This document shows positions 56,894-64,000 of a DNA stretch of 64,000 bases, piece after piece. The DNA is from Flavobacteriaceae bacterium. GTDB lineage: Bacteria; Bacteroidota; Bacteroidia; Flavobacteriales; Flavobacteriaceae. The translations under genes and the position numbers were made by a program. The stretch covers positions 141,412-205,411 of the forward strand of contig NVXD01000015.1 of NCBI GenBank assembly GCA_002746415.1, read 5' to 3'. The notes under the pieces are model-generated. The model saw only the letters and a list, made by a program, of their open reading frames with translations. It was not told the DNA's origin and ran no database searches. Positions within the stretch are counted from its first letter, which is position 1. The number at the start of each line of letters is the position of its first letter.

Positions 56894-57292
56894 ATGAGAG
56901 TCATATACAATCCTAAGCTTAAAGAGTTTGCCAGACAACTAAGGAATAACGCTACAAAGTCAGAGATTAAATTGTGGCAAAAATTAAAACGCAACCAAAT
57001 GTATGGATATGATTTTCATAGACAAAAACCAATTGATGAATGCATAGTAGATTTTTTCTGTAACAAATTGCAGTTAGCAATAGAGTGTGATGGATATTCA
57101 CATGAAATACAAGAAGTTTGGGAGAAAGATGTGAAGAAAACAGAACGACTAAACGAGTTGGGAATTCGTGTTCTTAGATTTTCTGATTTTCAAATTATGA
57201 ATGACATGGAAAATGTTTTAAGAACAGTTGAAGATTATATTCAAATTTTTGAAGCTAATGATTGTACACCTCCCTCAGTCCCTCCTTTTTAG
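56894..57292 (+). CDS. DUF559 (Vsr/very-short-patch-repair-like) endonuclease
   Basis: A 132-residue protein with a PD-(D/E)xK-like nuclease domain (DUF559): basic N-terminus KLKEFARQLRNNATKSE, LWQKLKRNQMYGYDFHRQKPIDECIVDFFCNKLQLAIECDGYSHE and RLNELGIRVLRFSDFQIMND. The catalytic candidates are Asp in IVDF and Glu in IECDG. The last ten codons run into the hairpin repeat, giving a proline-rich tail (CTPPSVPPF) and a TAG inside the hairpin. Its job is unknown; Vsr relatives nick mismatched DNA, and DUF559 genes travel with repeats. Confidence 0.85.
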   Translation: MRVIYNPKLKEFARQLRNNATKSEIKLWQKLKRNQMYGYDFHRQKPIDECIVDFFCNKLQLAIECDGYSHEIQEVWEKDVKKTERLNELGIRVLRFSDFQIMNDMENVLRTVEDYIQIFEANDCTPPSVPPF

Positions 57293-57297
57293 GAGGG
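57280..57297. repeat. Hairpin repeat at the 3' end of DUF559
   Basis: CCCTCCT pairs with AGGAGGG (7 bp) around TTTT. It includes the DUF559 stop codon and resembles the inverted copy at 57378-57395. It may double as a terminator. Confidence 0.6.
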
Positions 57298-57377
57298 AAG
57301 TTTAAAAGGTAACAAAGCATTCGACTTTGGAAATAAAGAATAATTATAAGTTTATATTGAACTCGCGGTTGCTATTT

Positions 57378-57395
57378 CCCCTCTAATAAGAGGGG
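57378..57395. repeat. Second hairpin repeat, opposite orientation
   Basis: CCCCTCT pairs with AGAGGGG (7 bp) around AATA, followed by the right 13-bp direct repeat. Read on the minus strand it aligns with the DUF559 end over about 34 bases, starting ACACACCCC against ACACCTCCC. Confidence 0.6.
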
Positions 57396-57424
57396 ATAAA
57401 GGGGTGTGTTATTAATAGTGTAAA

Positions 57425-58768
57425 ATGAAAAAAGGATATTTATATATTTTATTAATTATTTGTTCATGTGTAAAGAACACTGATTTTGATGCTCCAAAAA
57501 GTAGTTGTGAAAATAAGTTGACCACCAACACCTCTTTTGCAGATGTAAAGAAATTGTATGTTGATGAAATTATACAAATACACGAAGATTTGATATTGGA
57601 AGGTTATGTAATTTCATCAGATAAAGCTGGCAATTTTTTTGGAAAGCTTCATATTCAGGATAGCTCAACTAACCCCACAGGAGGTTTTCAATTAGAAATT
57701 GACCTAAGAGATTCGCATTTATTTTATCAAAGTGGAAGTAAGGTATACCTAAAGTTAAAAGGGCTGTATTTAGAGAAATCAAAAGGGGTCTATAAAATAG
57801 GTGGGGTGTTCAGCGCTTTTGGAAACGCTTCTGTAGGTCGTTTGCCTTCAATAGTGGTACAGCAACACTTATTTTTAGGGTGTAGTGATACGAAAGCAAT
57901 TCAACCTACCATTGTTGGAATAGATGCTTTAGAGGATGCCATGGTGAATACTTTGGTGCAATTAGAAGATATAGAAGTAATTGAGGCATCCATAGGAAAA
58001 CCATTTGCTGAGGCTAAAAAAGAAACCCAACGTATTTTAAAAGATTGTGATGGAGATGAAATTGCCTTATTGAACAGTGGTTATTCTGATTTTCAATCAA
58101 CAATTCTCCCTGAAGGGAATGGTACAATAACCGTTGTTTTATTGAAGAAGAATGATATATATCAAGTAGTCATAAGAGATGTCAATGATATTGATTTTTC
58201 TAAGGAACGATGCCTGCCAGATGAAGTAACTTCCAATCAGTTGTTTATTTCTGAATTAGCGGATCCAAATAACAATTCAGGAGCACGGTTTTTGGAATTG
58301 TACAATGCATCAGATAAAGATTTAAGTTTAAAAGGATGGACGCTTAGACGCTATACCAATGCGAACACAACTATTAGTGCTACCATAGATCTATCAGACT
58401 TTAATCTTGCTGCAAAAAGCACCTTTGTTATTTCCCCGAATATGTCCGAATTTGAAACTGTTTATGGTTTTGCTCCACATATGGGTGTTGCTACCAATAG
58501 TCCGGCTGATTCTAATGGTGATGATAATCTAGAATTGGTGGACCCATTTGGTACTGTAATTGATGTTTTTGGTGTTGTTGGAGAAGATGGGACCAAGACG
58601 AATCATGAGTTTGAAGATGGCAGGGCCGTTAGAAATTTAAACATTGATAAAGCCAATCCAACATATACTTTTTCTGAATGGATCATTTTCAACGATACAG
58701 GAAGTAAGGGTACTACCAATTTGCCTCAAAATGCTCCAAAGGATTTTACTCCAGGGATTAGGGATTAA
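57425..58768 (+). CDS. DUF5689 plus lamin-tail lipoprotein
   Basis: A 447-residue lipoprotein (Cys15 in IICSC). Residues about 25-270 are a DUF5689 domain, which has an OB-like nucleic-acid-binding-type fold in related proteins (LEGYVISSDKAGNFFGKLHIQD, DVNDIDF at its end). Residues about 280-435 are a lamin-tail domain, LFISELADPNNNSGARFLELYNAS with ELVDPFGTVIDVFG, found in many secreted nucleases and adhesins. Both domains often go with EEP nucleases and TonB receptors. It follows the receptor but is separated from it by the DUF559 cassette. Its last 12 codons are copied in degenerate form at 59559-59596. Confidence 0.88.
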   Translation: MKKGYLYILLIICSCVKNTDFDAPKSSCENKLTTNTSFADVKKLYVDEIIQIHEDLILEGYVISSDKAGNFFGKLHIQDSSTNPTGGFQLEIDLRDSHLFYQSGSKVYLKLKGLYLEKSKGVYKIGGVFSAFGNASVGRLPSIVVQQHLFLGCSDTKAIQPTIVGIDALEDAMVNTLVQLEDIEVIEASIGKPFAEAKKETQRILKDCDGDEIALLNSGYSDFQSTILPEGNGTITVVLLKKNDIYQVVIRDVNDIDFSKERCLPDEVTSNQLFISELADPNNNSGARFLELYNASDKDLSLKGWTLRRYTNANTTISATIDLSDFNLAAKSTFVISPNMSEFETVYGFAPHMGVATNSPADSNGDDNLELVDPFGTVIDVFGVVGEDGTKTNHEFEDGRAVRNLNIDKANPTYTFSEWIIFNDTGSKGTTNLPQNAPKDFTPGIRD

Positions 58769-58829
58769 AAACTTCTATTTGAGTATTCTGGCATTAAATT
58801 TGTGATTCACAGGACATTAAATTAACTAC

Positions 58830-59480
58830 ATGGTCCTAAATAAGAAGTCAATTATTTTATTCCTTTTTTTGTTTAAAGTACTTTTTATTATTGCTCAGGT
58901 GAAGCCGCCAAAAGTATATGGTGGAATAGGATTTTATTTGGCGCCAGATTTGGAAGGTAGTGGGTATGCGGATTTTACTGCTGGGATAGAAGTTTTTTCA
59001 TATAAATTTATTGCTCCAGAAATTGAAGTCAGTTATTTTATTGGAGGAATTGAAACGCTTACAGAGACTGATGAAAATGGATATGATTCAAAAATATTTG
59101 ACAAGGCTTTTAATGCCACAATAGTAAGCATTACACCAAAACTTTTTTTCTGGGAGGGGGAAGGATTGCGCTTGGTTGTTATTCCTAAATATTCTTTTGC
59201 AGATATTACCGTTAGAGCTAAGGTTACCGGGATTACGGATTTTTATGCTAAAACAGAAGCATTTTATGAAAGCAAAAGGCAGTTAAATTTTTGGTCTTTT
59301 GGAGCAGGAATTGAGGGTGAGTTGAACAATGAGAAAATTCATATTGGTGGCTATTTAATATATACAGGGTTTGATGTAAGCAAAGGAATTAAAGAATTTG
59401 AGTTGGGAGGTTTTAATGTATCTAGGTTTGCCACAAAAACTTTGGGAATTAATATTAGGGTGATGTATTCATTTTGGTGA
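58830..59480 (+). CDS. Outer-membrane beta-barrel protein, function unknown
   Basis: A 216-residue exported protein with signal peptide (about residues 1-23, IIAQVKPP). The rest alternates hydrophobic and polar residues in about eight to ten strands and ends in Phe-Trp, as expected of a small outer-membrane barrel (RVMYSFW). No family is recognised. It follows the DUF5689 lipoprotein by 61 bases, and an old copy of that gene's 3' end lies 79 bases after its own stop. It may be a cell-surface component of the same scavenging locus. Confidence 0.7.
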   Translation: MVLNKKSIILFLFLFKVLFIIAQVKPPKVYGGIGFYLAPDLEGSGYADFTAGIEVFSYKFIAPEIEVSYFIGGIETLTETDENGYDSKIFDKAFNATIVSITPKLFFWEGEGLRLVVIPKYSFADITVRAKVTGITDFYAKTEAFYESKRQLNFWSFGAGIEGELNNEKIHIGGYLIYTGFDVSKGIKEFELGGFNVSRFATKTLGINIRVMYSFW

Positions 59481-59558
59481 TGAAAATAGAAGAACCCTCT
59501 TTTTAAGGGAAAGTGCATAATAGCCTCGATTAGAGAGACTTAAAACCATCCTAAAAAG

Positions 59559-59596
59559 TTCCAGAGGATTTTACGCTAGGGATTAGGAATTAAAAG
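59559..59596 (+). repeat. Degenerate copy of the DUF5689 gene 3' end
   Basis: These 38 bases match 58733-58770 at 33 positions. In the original frame they would read PEDFTLGIRN-stop, against PKDFTPGIRD-stop in the live gene. The match fades upstream of 59559. This looks like the tail of a lost second copy of the lipoprotein gene. Confidence 0.75.
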
Positions 59597-59654
59597 AAAG
59601 AAACCAATAAGGTTAAGATTATTATTTGGTATTTTTAAAAAGTAAACCTTATTG

Positions 59655-60281
59655 ATGAAAGCAGAACAACAACTTGACCTTATAAAACGATTAAAAGCTA
59701 TCGCTGAAACAGGAATAGTATATTCTAAAAAAGGAAGTTATGATATAGAGCGATATACAGAACTTAAAGAAATTAGTCTACAATTAATGGCGCATGTTGG
59801 GAATCAGCCTTTAGAGACTATTCTTAAATTTTTTATGCCACAAGAAGACTACCCAACGCCAAAAGTGGATGTTCGAGGATTCGTTTTAAATGACGAAAAT
59901 GAAATTTTATTGGCAAAGGAAAGTGTTGATGGCAAATGGTCCATTCCTGGAGGTTGGGCAGACATAGGTTGCACTCCATCTGAAGTTGTGATTAAAGAAA
60001 TAGAAGAAGAAACGGGCTTAAAAGTTGAAGTTGATCGGTTATTGGCTGTTTATGACAAACAAAGACACCCGCACCCACCAGAACCCTTCTATGTTTATAA
60101 GATGATGTTCTATTGTAAAGTTAAAGGGGGAAGTTTAAAGGCCGGTTTTGATATGTTGGAGACAGGTTATTTTCCCTTAAACAATTTACCTGAATTATCT
60201 GAAAACCGAATTTTAGAAAGTCAATTAAAGCAGTTGTACAAAATGGTGCAAACTGAGGAGCAAAAAGTATATATTGATTAA
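59655..60281 (+). CDS. NUDIX hydrolase with N-terminal Nudix_N_2-like domain
   Basis: A 208-residue enzyme. The N-terminal 65 residues are a helical region of the type found in ADP-ribose- or related NUDIX proteins; the NUDIX core follows. In the box the first Gly is Gly100, and the usual Glu six residues later is Cys106, while the KEIEEETGL end (114-122) is normal. This form (GGWADIGCTPSE) is known to me from the same subfamily, so it may still be active. Probable substrates are nucleoside diphosphates linked to another group. The ATG at 59655 is chosen over TTG at 59652. The next gene starts two bases after the stop. Confidence 0.88.
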   Translation: MKAEQQLDLIKRLKAIAETGIVYSKKGSYDIERYTELKEISLQLMAHVGNQPLETILKFFMPQEDYPTPKVDVRGFVLNDENEILLAKESVDGKWSIPGGWADIGCTPSEVVIKEIEEETGLKVEVDRLLAVYDKQRHPHPPEPFYVYKMMFYCKVKGGSLKAGFDMLETGYFPLNNLPELSENRILESQLKQLYKMVQTEEQKVYID

Positions 60282-60282
60282 G

Positions 60283-61059
60283 ATGTCGCAAGAACTAAAA
60301 ATAGCACTGATACAATCCCCACTGGAATGGGAGAACCCAGAAGGAAACAGGCGATTTTTTTCAAATAAAATTGATACTATTTCTGATAATGTGGATGTAA
60401 TTGTTCTACCAGAGATGTTTACAACTGGGTTTACGATGAACCCACAAAATATTGACTCATTAGAAGGAACTAAAACGTTGGAATGGATGCAACAATTAGC
60501 AGATAAAAAAAATCTTGCTTTGGTTGGAAGCATTGTTTTTAATGAAGGGAATCAATATTACAACAGATTATATTTTGTGGCTCCAAAGACAACTCCTTGG
60601 AGTTATGATAAAAGACATACGTTTACGCTTGCAGGAGAGGATAAAATATATACAGCTGGAACATCAAAATTAATAGTTGATTATAAAGGTTTTAAAATAT
60701 GCCCACTTATTTGTTATGATCTTAGATTTCCTGTTTGGGCAAGAAATGATGATGGATATGATATTTTACTTTATGTTGCCAATTGGCCAAAACTTCGAAT
60801 CAATGCTTGGGATGCACTTTTAAAAGCAAGAGCGATAGAAAATATGGCATATGCTATAGGTGTTAATCGAGTTGGTAAAGATATTAATGGATATGAGTAC
60901 AATGGACATTCCAGTGTATATAATGCCCTAGGGGAGCAATTGGTGTTTTCAGAAAAAGAAGAAATTCTTTATACAACACTATATAAAGACCACATAACTA
61001 CTACGCGTAATAAATTAAAATTTTTGGATGATAGGGATATGTTTACTCTTTTAACGTAA
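60283..61059 (+). CDS. Nitrilase-superfamily omega-amidase (YafV/Nit2 type)
   Basis: A 258-residue cytosolic C-N hydrolase with the triad Glu44 (LPEMFTTGF), Lys110 (YDKRHTF) and Cys144 (ICYDLRF). The AGE and ARNDDGYD-like blocks and length match YafV/Nit2 omega-amidases, which hydrolyse alpha-ketoglutaramate or alpha-ketosuccinamate, by-products of glutamine and asparagine transamination. The ATG at 60283 is the family start; an earlier TTG in frame overlaps the NUDIX gene. Its 3' end overlaps that of the Ig-like lipoprotein by 17 bases. Confidence 0.9.
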   Translation: MSQELKIALIQSPLEWENPEGNRRFFSNKIDTISDNVDVIVLPEMFTTGFTMNPQNIDSLEGTKTLEWMQQLADKKNLALVGSIVFNEGNQYYNRLYFVAPKTTPWSYDKRHTFTLAGEDKIYTAGTSKLIVDYKGFKICPLICYDLRFPVWARNDDGYDILLYVANWPKLRINAWDALLKARAIENMAYAIGVNRVGKDINGYEYNGHSSVYNALGEQLVFSEKEEILYTTLYKDHITTTRNKLKFLDDRDMFTLLT

Positions 61060-62659
61060 ACGTTTGTTCCAATTCCCAATTGGCGCGCATTTCAATCACG
61101 CCTGGATAGTAGCTTACCTTTTCTGGCTGTATTTTTTTAAGATAACTTCCTGTGTCCCAAATTCCATTACCATTTTCGTCAAAGATTACTCTAATCATAT
61201 AGCTGGAAGGTTCAAGATTGTTGAATTCCAATATTTTTGGTTCAGTCATATAAATTTCACGTAGTGCTTCCTCACCCTTATCATTTGTAAGTTGAACAAT
61301 CAAGGGGAATTTGGTGTTTCCAGTTAGGTTTAATTTTAGATTTCCATAGTCTGCCAAACTGCCCGTTGAAAAATTAAAGACAATGGAGTCATTTGTATCT
61401 TTAAAAAAATCTGTGATTGCACCTGGAAATAACTCGAATTTATATTTTTGGTTGGGAACTACTTCAAAATCTAAATCCACTTTATTTTTAATGGTATCTA
61501 TTGAGGCAGAAAAAGAACCAGGTAAGGAATCTTGAACTGTTAAGGATATTAATGAAGTATCTAGAACTACCAAAGGTGTACTAGCCAGGATACTGAATTT
61601 CTCTTCAAAGTTGAATTTTCCTCTTTGGCTAGAAGACAAGGATAAAGTATCAGCTGGTAATTTTCTTGGTTTAACAGAAAAAGTATCAATTAATTTCAGT
61701 TTTTCATTGGTAATTGTAAATAATAAAGAATCCATTTCAAAAGGTGTAAACCAATAATGCAAGGTGTCTTTTTCCCTGTCTTTTAAAAAGATGGTCTCAA
61801 CAGTATCTGGTAATAACGTTATTATATCAATTACAAAATCTTCCCTGTTTCCTTGGTAACCAAACTGGATTCTGTTTTCGGCCGCAAAACTGGGTACAGA
61901 GATATTATAATCTGGCTTTTCCTTAAATAATGTCAAAAGATATGTGGAATCTGTAGGTAAGGTAATGGTGTCTACCACAAAACCAATTTTGTCAATCATT
62001 TGGTCAAACATATTGTTTTTCCCTTCATCTTTTATAGCTGCAAGGGCATATTTTCCAGCTTTTAGGTAGTTCAATTTAAATATAACGGTACTGTCTAAAG
62101 TATTGGTAATATAATTTGGTGGTTTTTGGTAGATGGTGGAATCAGTATAGGCTGTATCAATTTCATAAAGCATTACACTAATAAATTCATCTGCTTTTTG
62201 ATTAAAGGCATCCTTTACAGCACCAGTTAAAGACAAAGAATCTATATAATCGCCTGTTGAAAAAACATAGGTGAGAAAACTATTTGGGTTTCCTTCGTTA
62301 TTGTCTACAATACTTTGTCCAAAATTTAAGGTATAGGTAGTATTCTCTTTAAGAGTGTCTTTTATAATAATTTCAATATGTTTTCTGGCGCCACCTTGTG
62401 GAGTAATTTCTGGAACATACTTTAAAGGGGGAGAAACAATGAGTTGTTCCTGTATTTTTTCGAGTTTTATAAATTCATCAAACTCCAATTTTATTACTTT
62501 AGTTTTAAAATTGGTGGTCAAATTCTCAGGTGTAGCTTTAACCAAAACAGGAGGTGTAATGTCTTTTGGACCACCGCTAGGCCTTCCTCTTTGTGCACAT
62601 TGAAAAAAGGCAAATACTGCAAAAATCATAAAAAGAAATCCTAGAACACGTCTCAACAT
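61043..62659 (-). CDS. Ig-like-domain lipoprotein (SbsA/Big_5 type), function unknown
   Basis: A 538-residue lipoprotein (Cys21 in FFQC). It begins with an AQRGRPSGGPKDITPPVL segment, then a Big_5/SbsA Ig-like domain (about 35-140), a long beta-rich middle part, and at the C-terminus a domain rich in NLTGNTKFPLIVQLTN and VIFDENGNGIWDTGSYL, which recalls calcium-binding or SdrD-type repeats. Common in Bacteroidota as an Ig-like protein of unknown role. It is the gene after comF on the minus strand. Confidence 0.85.
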   Translation of the reverse strand: MLRRVLGFLFMIFAVFAFFQCAQRGRPSGGPKDITPPVLVKATPENLTTNFKTKVIKLEFDEFIKLEKIQEQLIVSPPLKYVPEITPQGGARKHIEIIIKDTLKENTTYTLNFGQSIVDNNEGNPNSFLTYVFSTGDYIDSLSLTGAVKDAFNQKADEFISVMLYEIDTAYTDSTIYQKPPNYITNTLDSTVIFKLNYLKAGKYALAAIKDEGKNNMFDQMIDKIGFVVDTITLPTDSTYLLTLFKEKPDYNISVPSFAAENRIQFGYQGNREDFVIDIITLLPDTVETIFLKDREKDTLHYWFTPFEMDSLLFTITNEKLKLIDTFSVKPRKLPADTLSLSSSQRGKFNFEEKFSILASTPLVVLDTSLISLTVQDSLPGSFSASIDTIKNKVDLDFEVVPNQKYKFELFPGAITDFFKDTNDSIVFNFSTGSLADYGNLKLNLTGNTKFPLIVQLTNDKGEEALREIYMTEPKILEFNNLEPSSYMIRVIFDENGNGIWDTGSYLKKIQPEKVSYYPGVIEMRANWELEQTFTLKE

Positions 62660-62693
62660 TACTATAAATATATCTTAGAGCAAAGAAACAACT

Positions 62694-63398
62694 TTAAGGC
62701 ACAACAGCCATTGTAGCTATAAATATATTAACATTTTCCGAACAATGTATGGCAGTTGCGCAGGCCTCTATTGTTGCGCCAGTGGTAATAACATCATCAA
62801 CCAATAGCACATTTTTATTTCTTAAAAACTCGATATCTGATACTATAAAAAGACTTTGACTCTATTGCCACCTATATATTCTTCCTTTTTTTGTTTGGGT
62901 TTTGGTATTGGATGTTTTGATCAATATGCCTTCTGCATAATCTGCATTTAAATGGTATGCCAATTGTTGTCCAAAAAGTGTAACTTGATTATACCCTCTC
63001 TTTTTCAGTCGTTTTTTATGTAATGGAACAGGTATGACAATGTCAATATTATTGAGACTGCCATCATTTTTTATGATTTCCCCAAACCAATTACCCAAAA
63101 ATTCGCCAATTTGTTCCTGGTTCTTGTACTTTAAATGATGAATAATATTCTTAACAATGCCGTTTTTAGTAAAGAAAAGTAAAGAATTGGCCTTTTTTAT
63201 GTTAACTCTTCCATAAAAAATACGGTCAATGGAGTTTTCTTCGTTATAATTATCATCGGTAAGAGGTAATTGATTTCGACAAACGGTACAGATGGTTTTC
63301 TCTCCTCTATATAATCGTGCATTACATCCAAAACACACAGTTGGTAGCAGTATGTTATTTACATCATTTAGTATATTTGTTAACTTGAAGTGTGTCAA
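62694..63398 (-). pseudogene. comF: ComF-family protein interrupted by in-frame TAG
   Basis: The full frame, 235 codons including the stop, runs from ATG at 63396-63398 to TAA at 62694-62696. Codon 179 is TAG (62862-62864). Before it lie the zinc-finger Cys pairs (PTVCFGC and CTVCRNQ), then IPVPLHKKRLKKRGYNQV; after it, in the same frame, come SLFIVSDIEFLRNKN and the phosphoribosyltransferase signature VLLVDDVITTGAT, ending VVP. Read through, the 234-residue product has the usual ComF length, and ComF supports DNA uptake and natural transformation in other bacteria. The truncated product would lack the phosphoribosyltransferase core. It is not a frameshift. Confidence 0.85.
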
Positions 63399-63424
63399 AT
63401 CTTTATTACCTACTTATAAATTAA

Positions 63425-64000
63425 ATGGAAGTCCAAGATAATAAATTCAATTATAAAATACTGCTTGCCGCTCTGGCAGCTGTAATCCTAGGCATTCTTA
63501 TTGCCTTTTACTACAGTTATGCCCAATCACAAACACAATTAAGTTTTTTAGAGCAAGAAAAAGATCTATTGGTTAAAGATTTGACCATAATGAAAGCGCA
63601 GGTAGACCAGCTTTCTGCCCGTAATGAGGTTAATGAAATAGAGCTTGAGTCTTCAAGGCACCGTGTACAACGATTGTTGGATTCCGTAGGCAGACTTAAT
63701 TTTAATACTGCTAAACTTAGAGAAAACAGAAAACTACTTAGAGCTTTAGAAGCCAAGTATGATAGTCTTAAACTCAAAAACAATTTCCTTTCTTATAACA
63801 ATATGCTTCTTGCTGACAAGTATGAGGAGACTAGAAAACAAATAGTTGAATTAAGAAATCAACGCAGTTCAATGGCTGAAGCTGAGGTTACACAACGAAG
63901 AAGAATACAAGAACTTAATAATGAGTTGAAAACTAAAAGCTACTTAAAGTTAGAAAATGCAATTGGAAATGGATATAGATTGCGTAATGCACGACCTATA
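63425..64000 (+). CDS. Membrane-anchored coiled-coil protein, 3' end missing
   Basis: A frame opening at ATG 63425 runs off the right edge after 192 codons. It has a short cytosolic start, one membrane helix (about residues 10-32, ILLAALAAVILGILIAFYYS), and then a long, heptad-like, highly charged helix rich in Glu, Lys, Arg and Leu (FLEQEKDLLVKDL, LRENRKLLRALEAKYDSLKLK, QRRRIQELNNEL), i.e. a coiled coil facing the periplasm or cytosol. I do not recognise a family. It is divergent from comF with 26 bases between the start codons. Confidence 0.8.
   Translation, partial: MEVQDNKFNYKILLAALAAVILGILIAFYYSYAQSQTQLSFLEQEKDLLVKDLTIMKAQVDQLSARNEVNEIELESSRHRVQRLLDSVGRLNFNTAKLRENRKLLRALEAKYDSLKLKNNFLSYNNMLLADKYEETRKQIVELRNQRSSMAEAEVTQRRRIQELNNELKTKSYLKLENAIGNGYRLRNARPI

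Larger units (their letters stand above)
56864..57411. mobile_element. DUF559 cassette flanked by 13-bp direct repeats
   Basis: AAGGGGTGTGTTA occurs at 56864-56876 and again at 57399-57411, framing the DUF559 gene. The right side holds two hairpins of related sequence: CCCTCCT TTTT AGGAGGG at 57280-57297 and, in the opposite orientation, CCCCTCT AATA AGAGGGG at 57378-57395, each next to an ACACC- or ACACACCCC-like stretch. DUF559 genes in Bacteroidota often lie among such G/C-rich hairpin repeats. Size, flanking repeats and position between two genes that belong together suggest a small mobile cassette. No transposase is encoded, so movement would depend on the DUF559 protein or an outside enzyme. 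Confidence 0.55.

Noticed and set aside
62694..62864. A frameshift in comF
   Set aside because: Codon-by-codon reading shows the motif VLLVDDVITTGAT is in the same frame as the upstream part; only a TAG stands between.
54070..63398. Whole-genome reassignment of TAG to an amino acid
   Set aside because: TAG is the natural end of full-length A2M, SulP, DUF3298, patatin, TDO and DUF559 products, with no sensible extension after them.

Overview
The window is about 35-40% GC and reads as a chromosomal segment of a member of the Bacteroidota, most likely a marine member of the Flavobacteriaceae. The signs are: many short lipoprotein signals ending in Ser-Cys or Gly-Cys; three TonB-dependent receptors, at least two with an N-terminal carboxypeptidase-like domain; weak Shine-Dalgarno sites; promoter-like TAnnTTTG boxes; and family choices typical of this group (type-2-like IleRS, RecO without cysteines, DUF5689 lipoprotein, DUF3108). 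I see no rRNA, tRNA, CRISPR array, phage or complete insertion sequence.

Layout. 1-2.5 kb (minus): the 5' end of an aldehyde dehydrogenase, a DUF1304 membrane protein, 3-hydroxyanthranilate dioxygenase, and two paralogous CAP-domain lipoproteins. 2.8-12 kb: a large alpha-2-macroglobulin lipoprotein with an intact thioester motif, and penicillin-binding protein 1C, with CvpA, an ABM-fold protein and a small unknown between them. 12-15 kb: the convergent pair glpD/gpsA. 15-19.6 kb: an AraC regulator divergent from a phytanoyl-CoA-dioxygenase-like enzyme and a short-chain dehydrogenase, then a SulP transporter. 20-28.4 kb: azurin and cytochrome c lipoproteins, a GH5 glycosidase and small metabolic and membrane genes. 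28.6-43.8 kb: housekeeping genes (gdhA, recO, a TonB receptor, ileS, a zinc-less DksA-like protein, lspA, the folate enzyme fau, uvrC, a patatin-barrel protein). 44-48.8 kb: a tight operon of DUF3108, tryptophan 2,3-dioxygenase, M23 peptidase and pgi. 49-59.6 kb: a second TonB receptor, a DUF1080 protein, and a locus that looks like extracellular nucleic-acid use. 59.6-64 kb: NUDIX and nitrilase-family enzymes, an Ig-like lipoprotein, comF and a coiled-coil protein.

The most interesting part is 52.9-59.6 kb. A secreted endonuclease/exonuclease/phosphatase-fold enzyme is divergent from a TonB-dependent receptor. The receptor is followed by a DUF5689 plus lamin-tail lipoprotein and a small beta-barrel protein. 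I infer a nuclease-receptor-lipoprotein system for scavenging DNA or nucleotide phosphate. The locus carries three scars: an in-frame TAG at codon 31 of the receptor, a DUF559 endonuclease-like cassette with 13-bp direct repeats and hairpins between receptor and lipoprotein, and a duplicated remnant of the lipoprotein's last codons after the beta-barrel gene.

A second gene, comF, is also cut by one in-frame TAG while the rest of its frame, including the phosphoribosyltransferase motif, is intact. TAG ends several full-length genes here (A2M, SulP, patatin, TDO, DUF559), so general recoding of TAG is unlikely. The two interruptions are either true nonsense mutations, sequence errors, or cases of readthrough.
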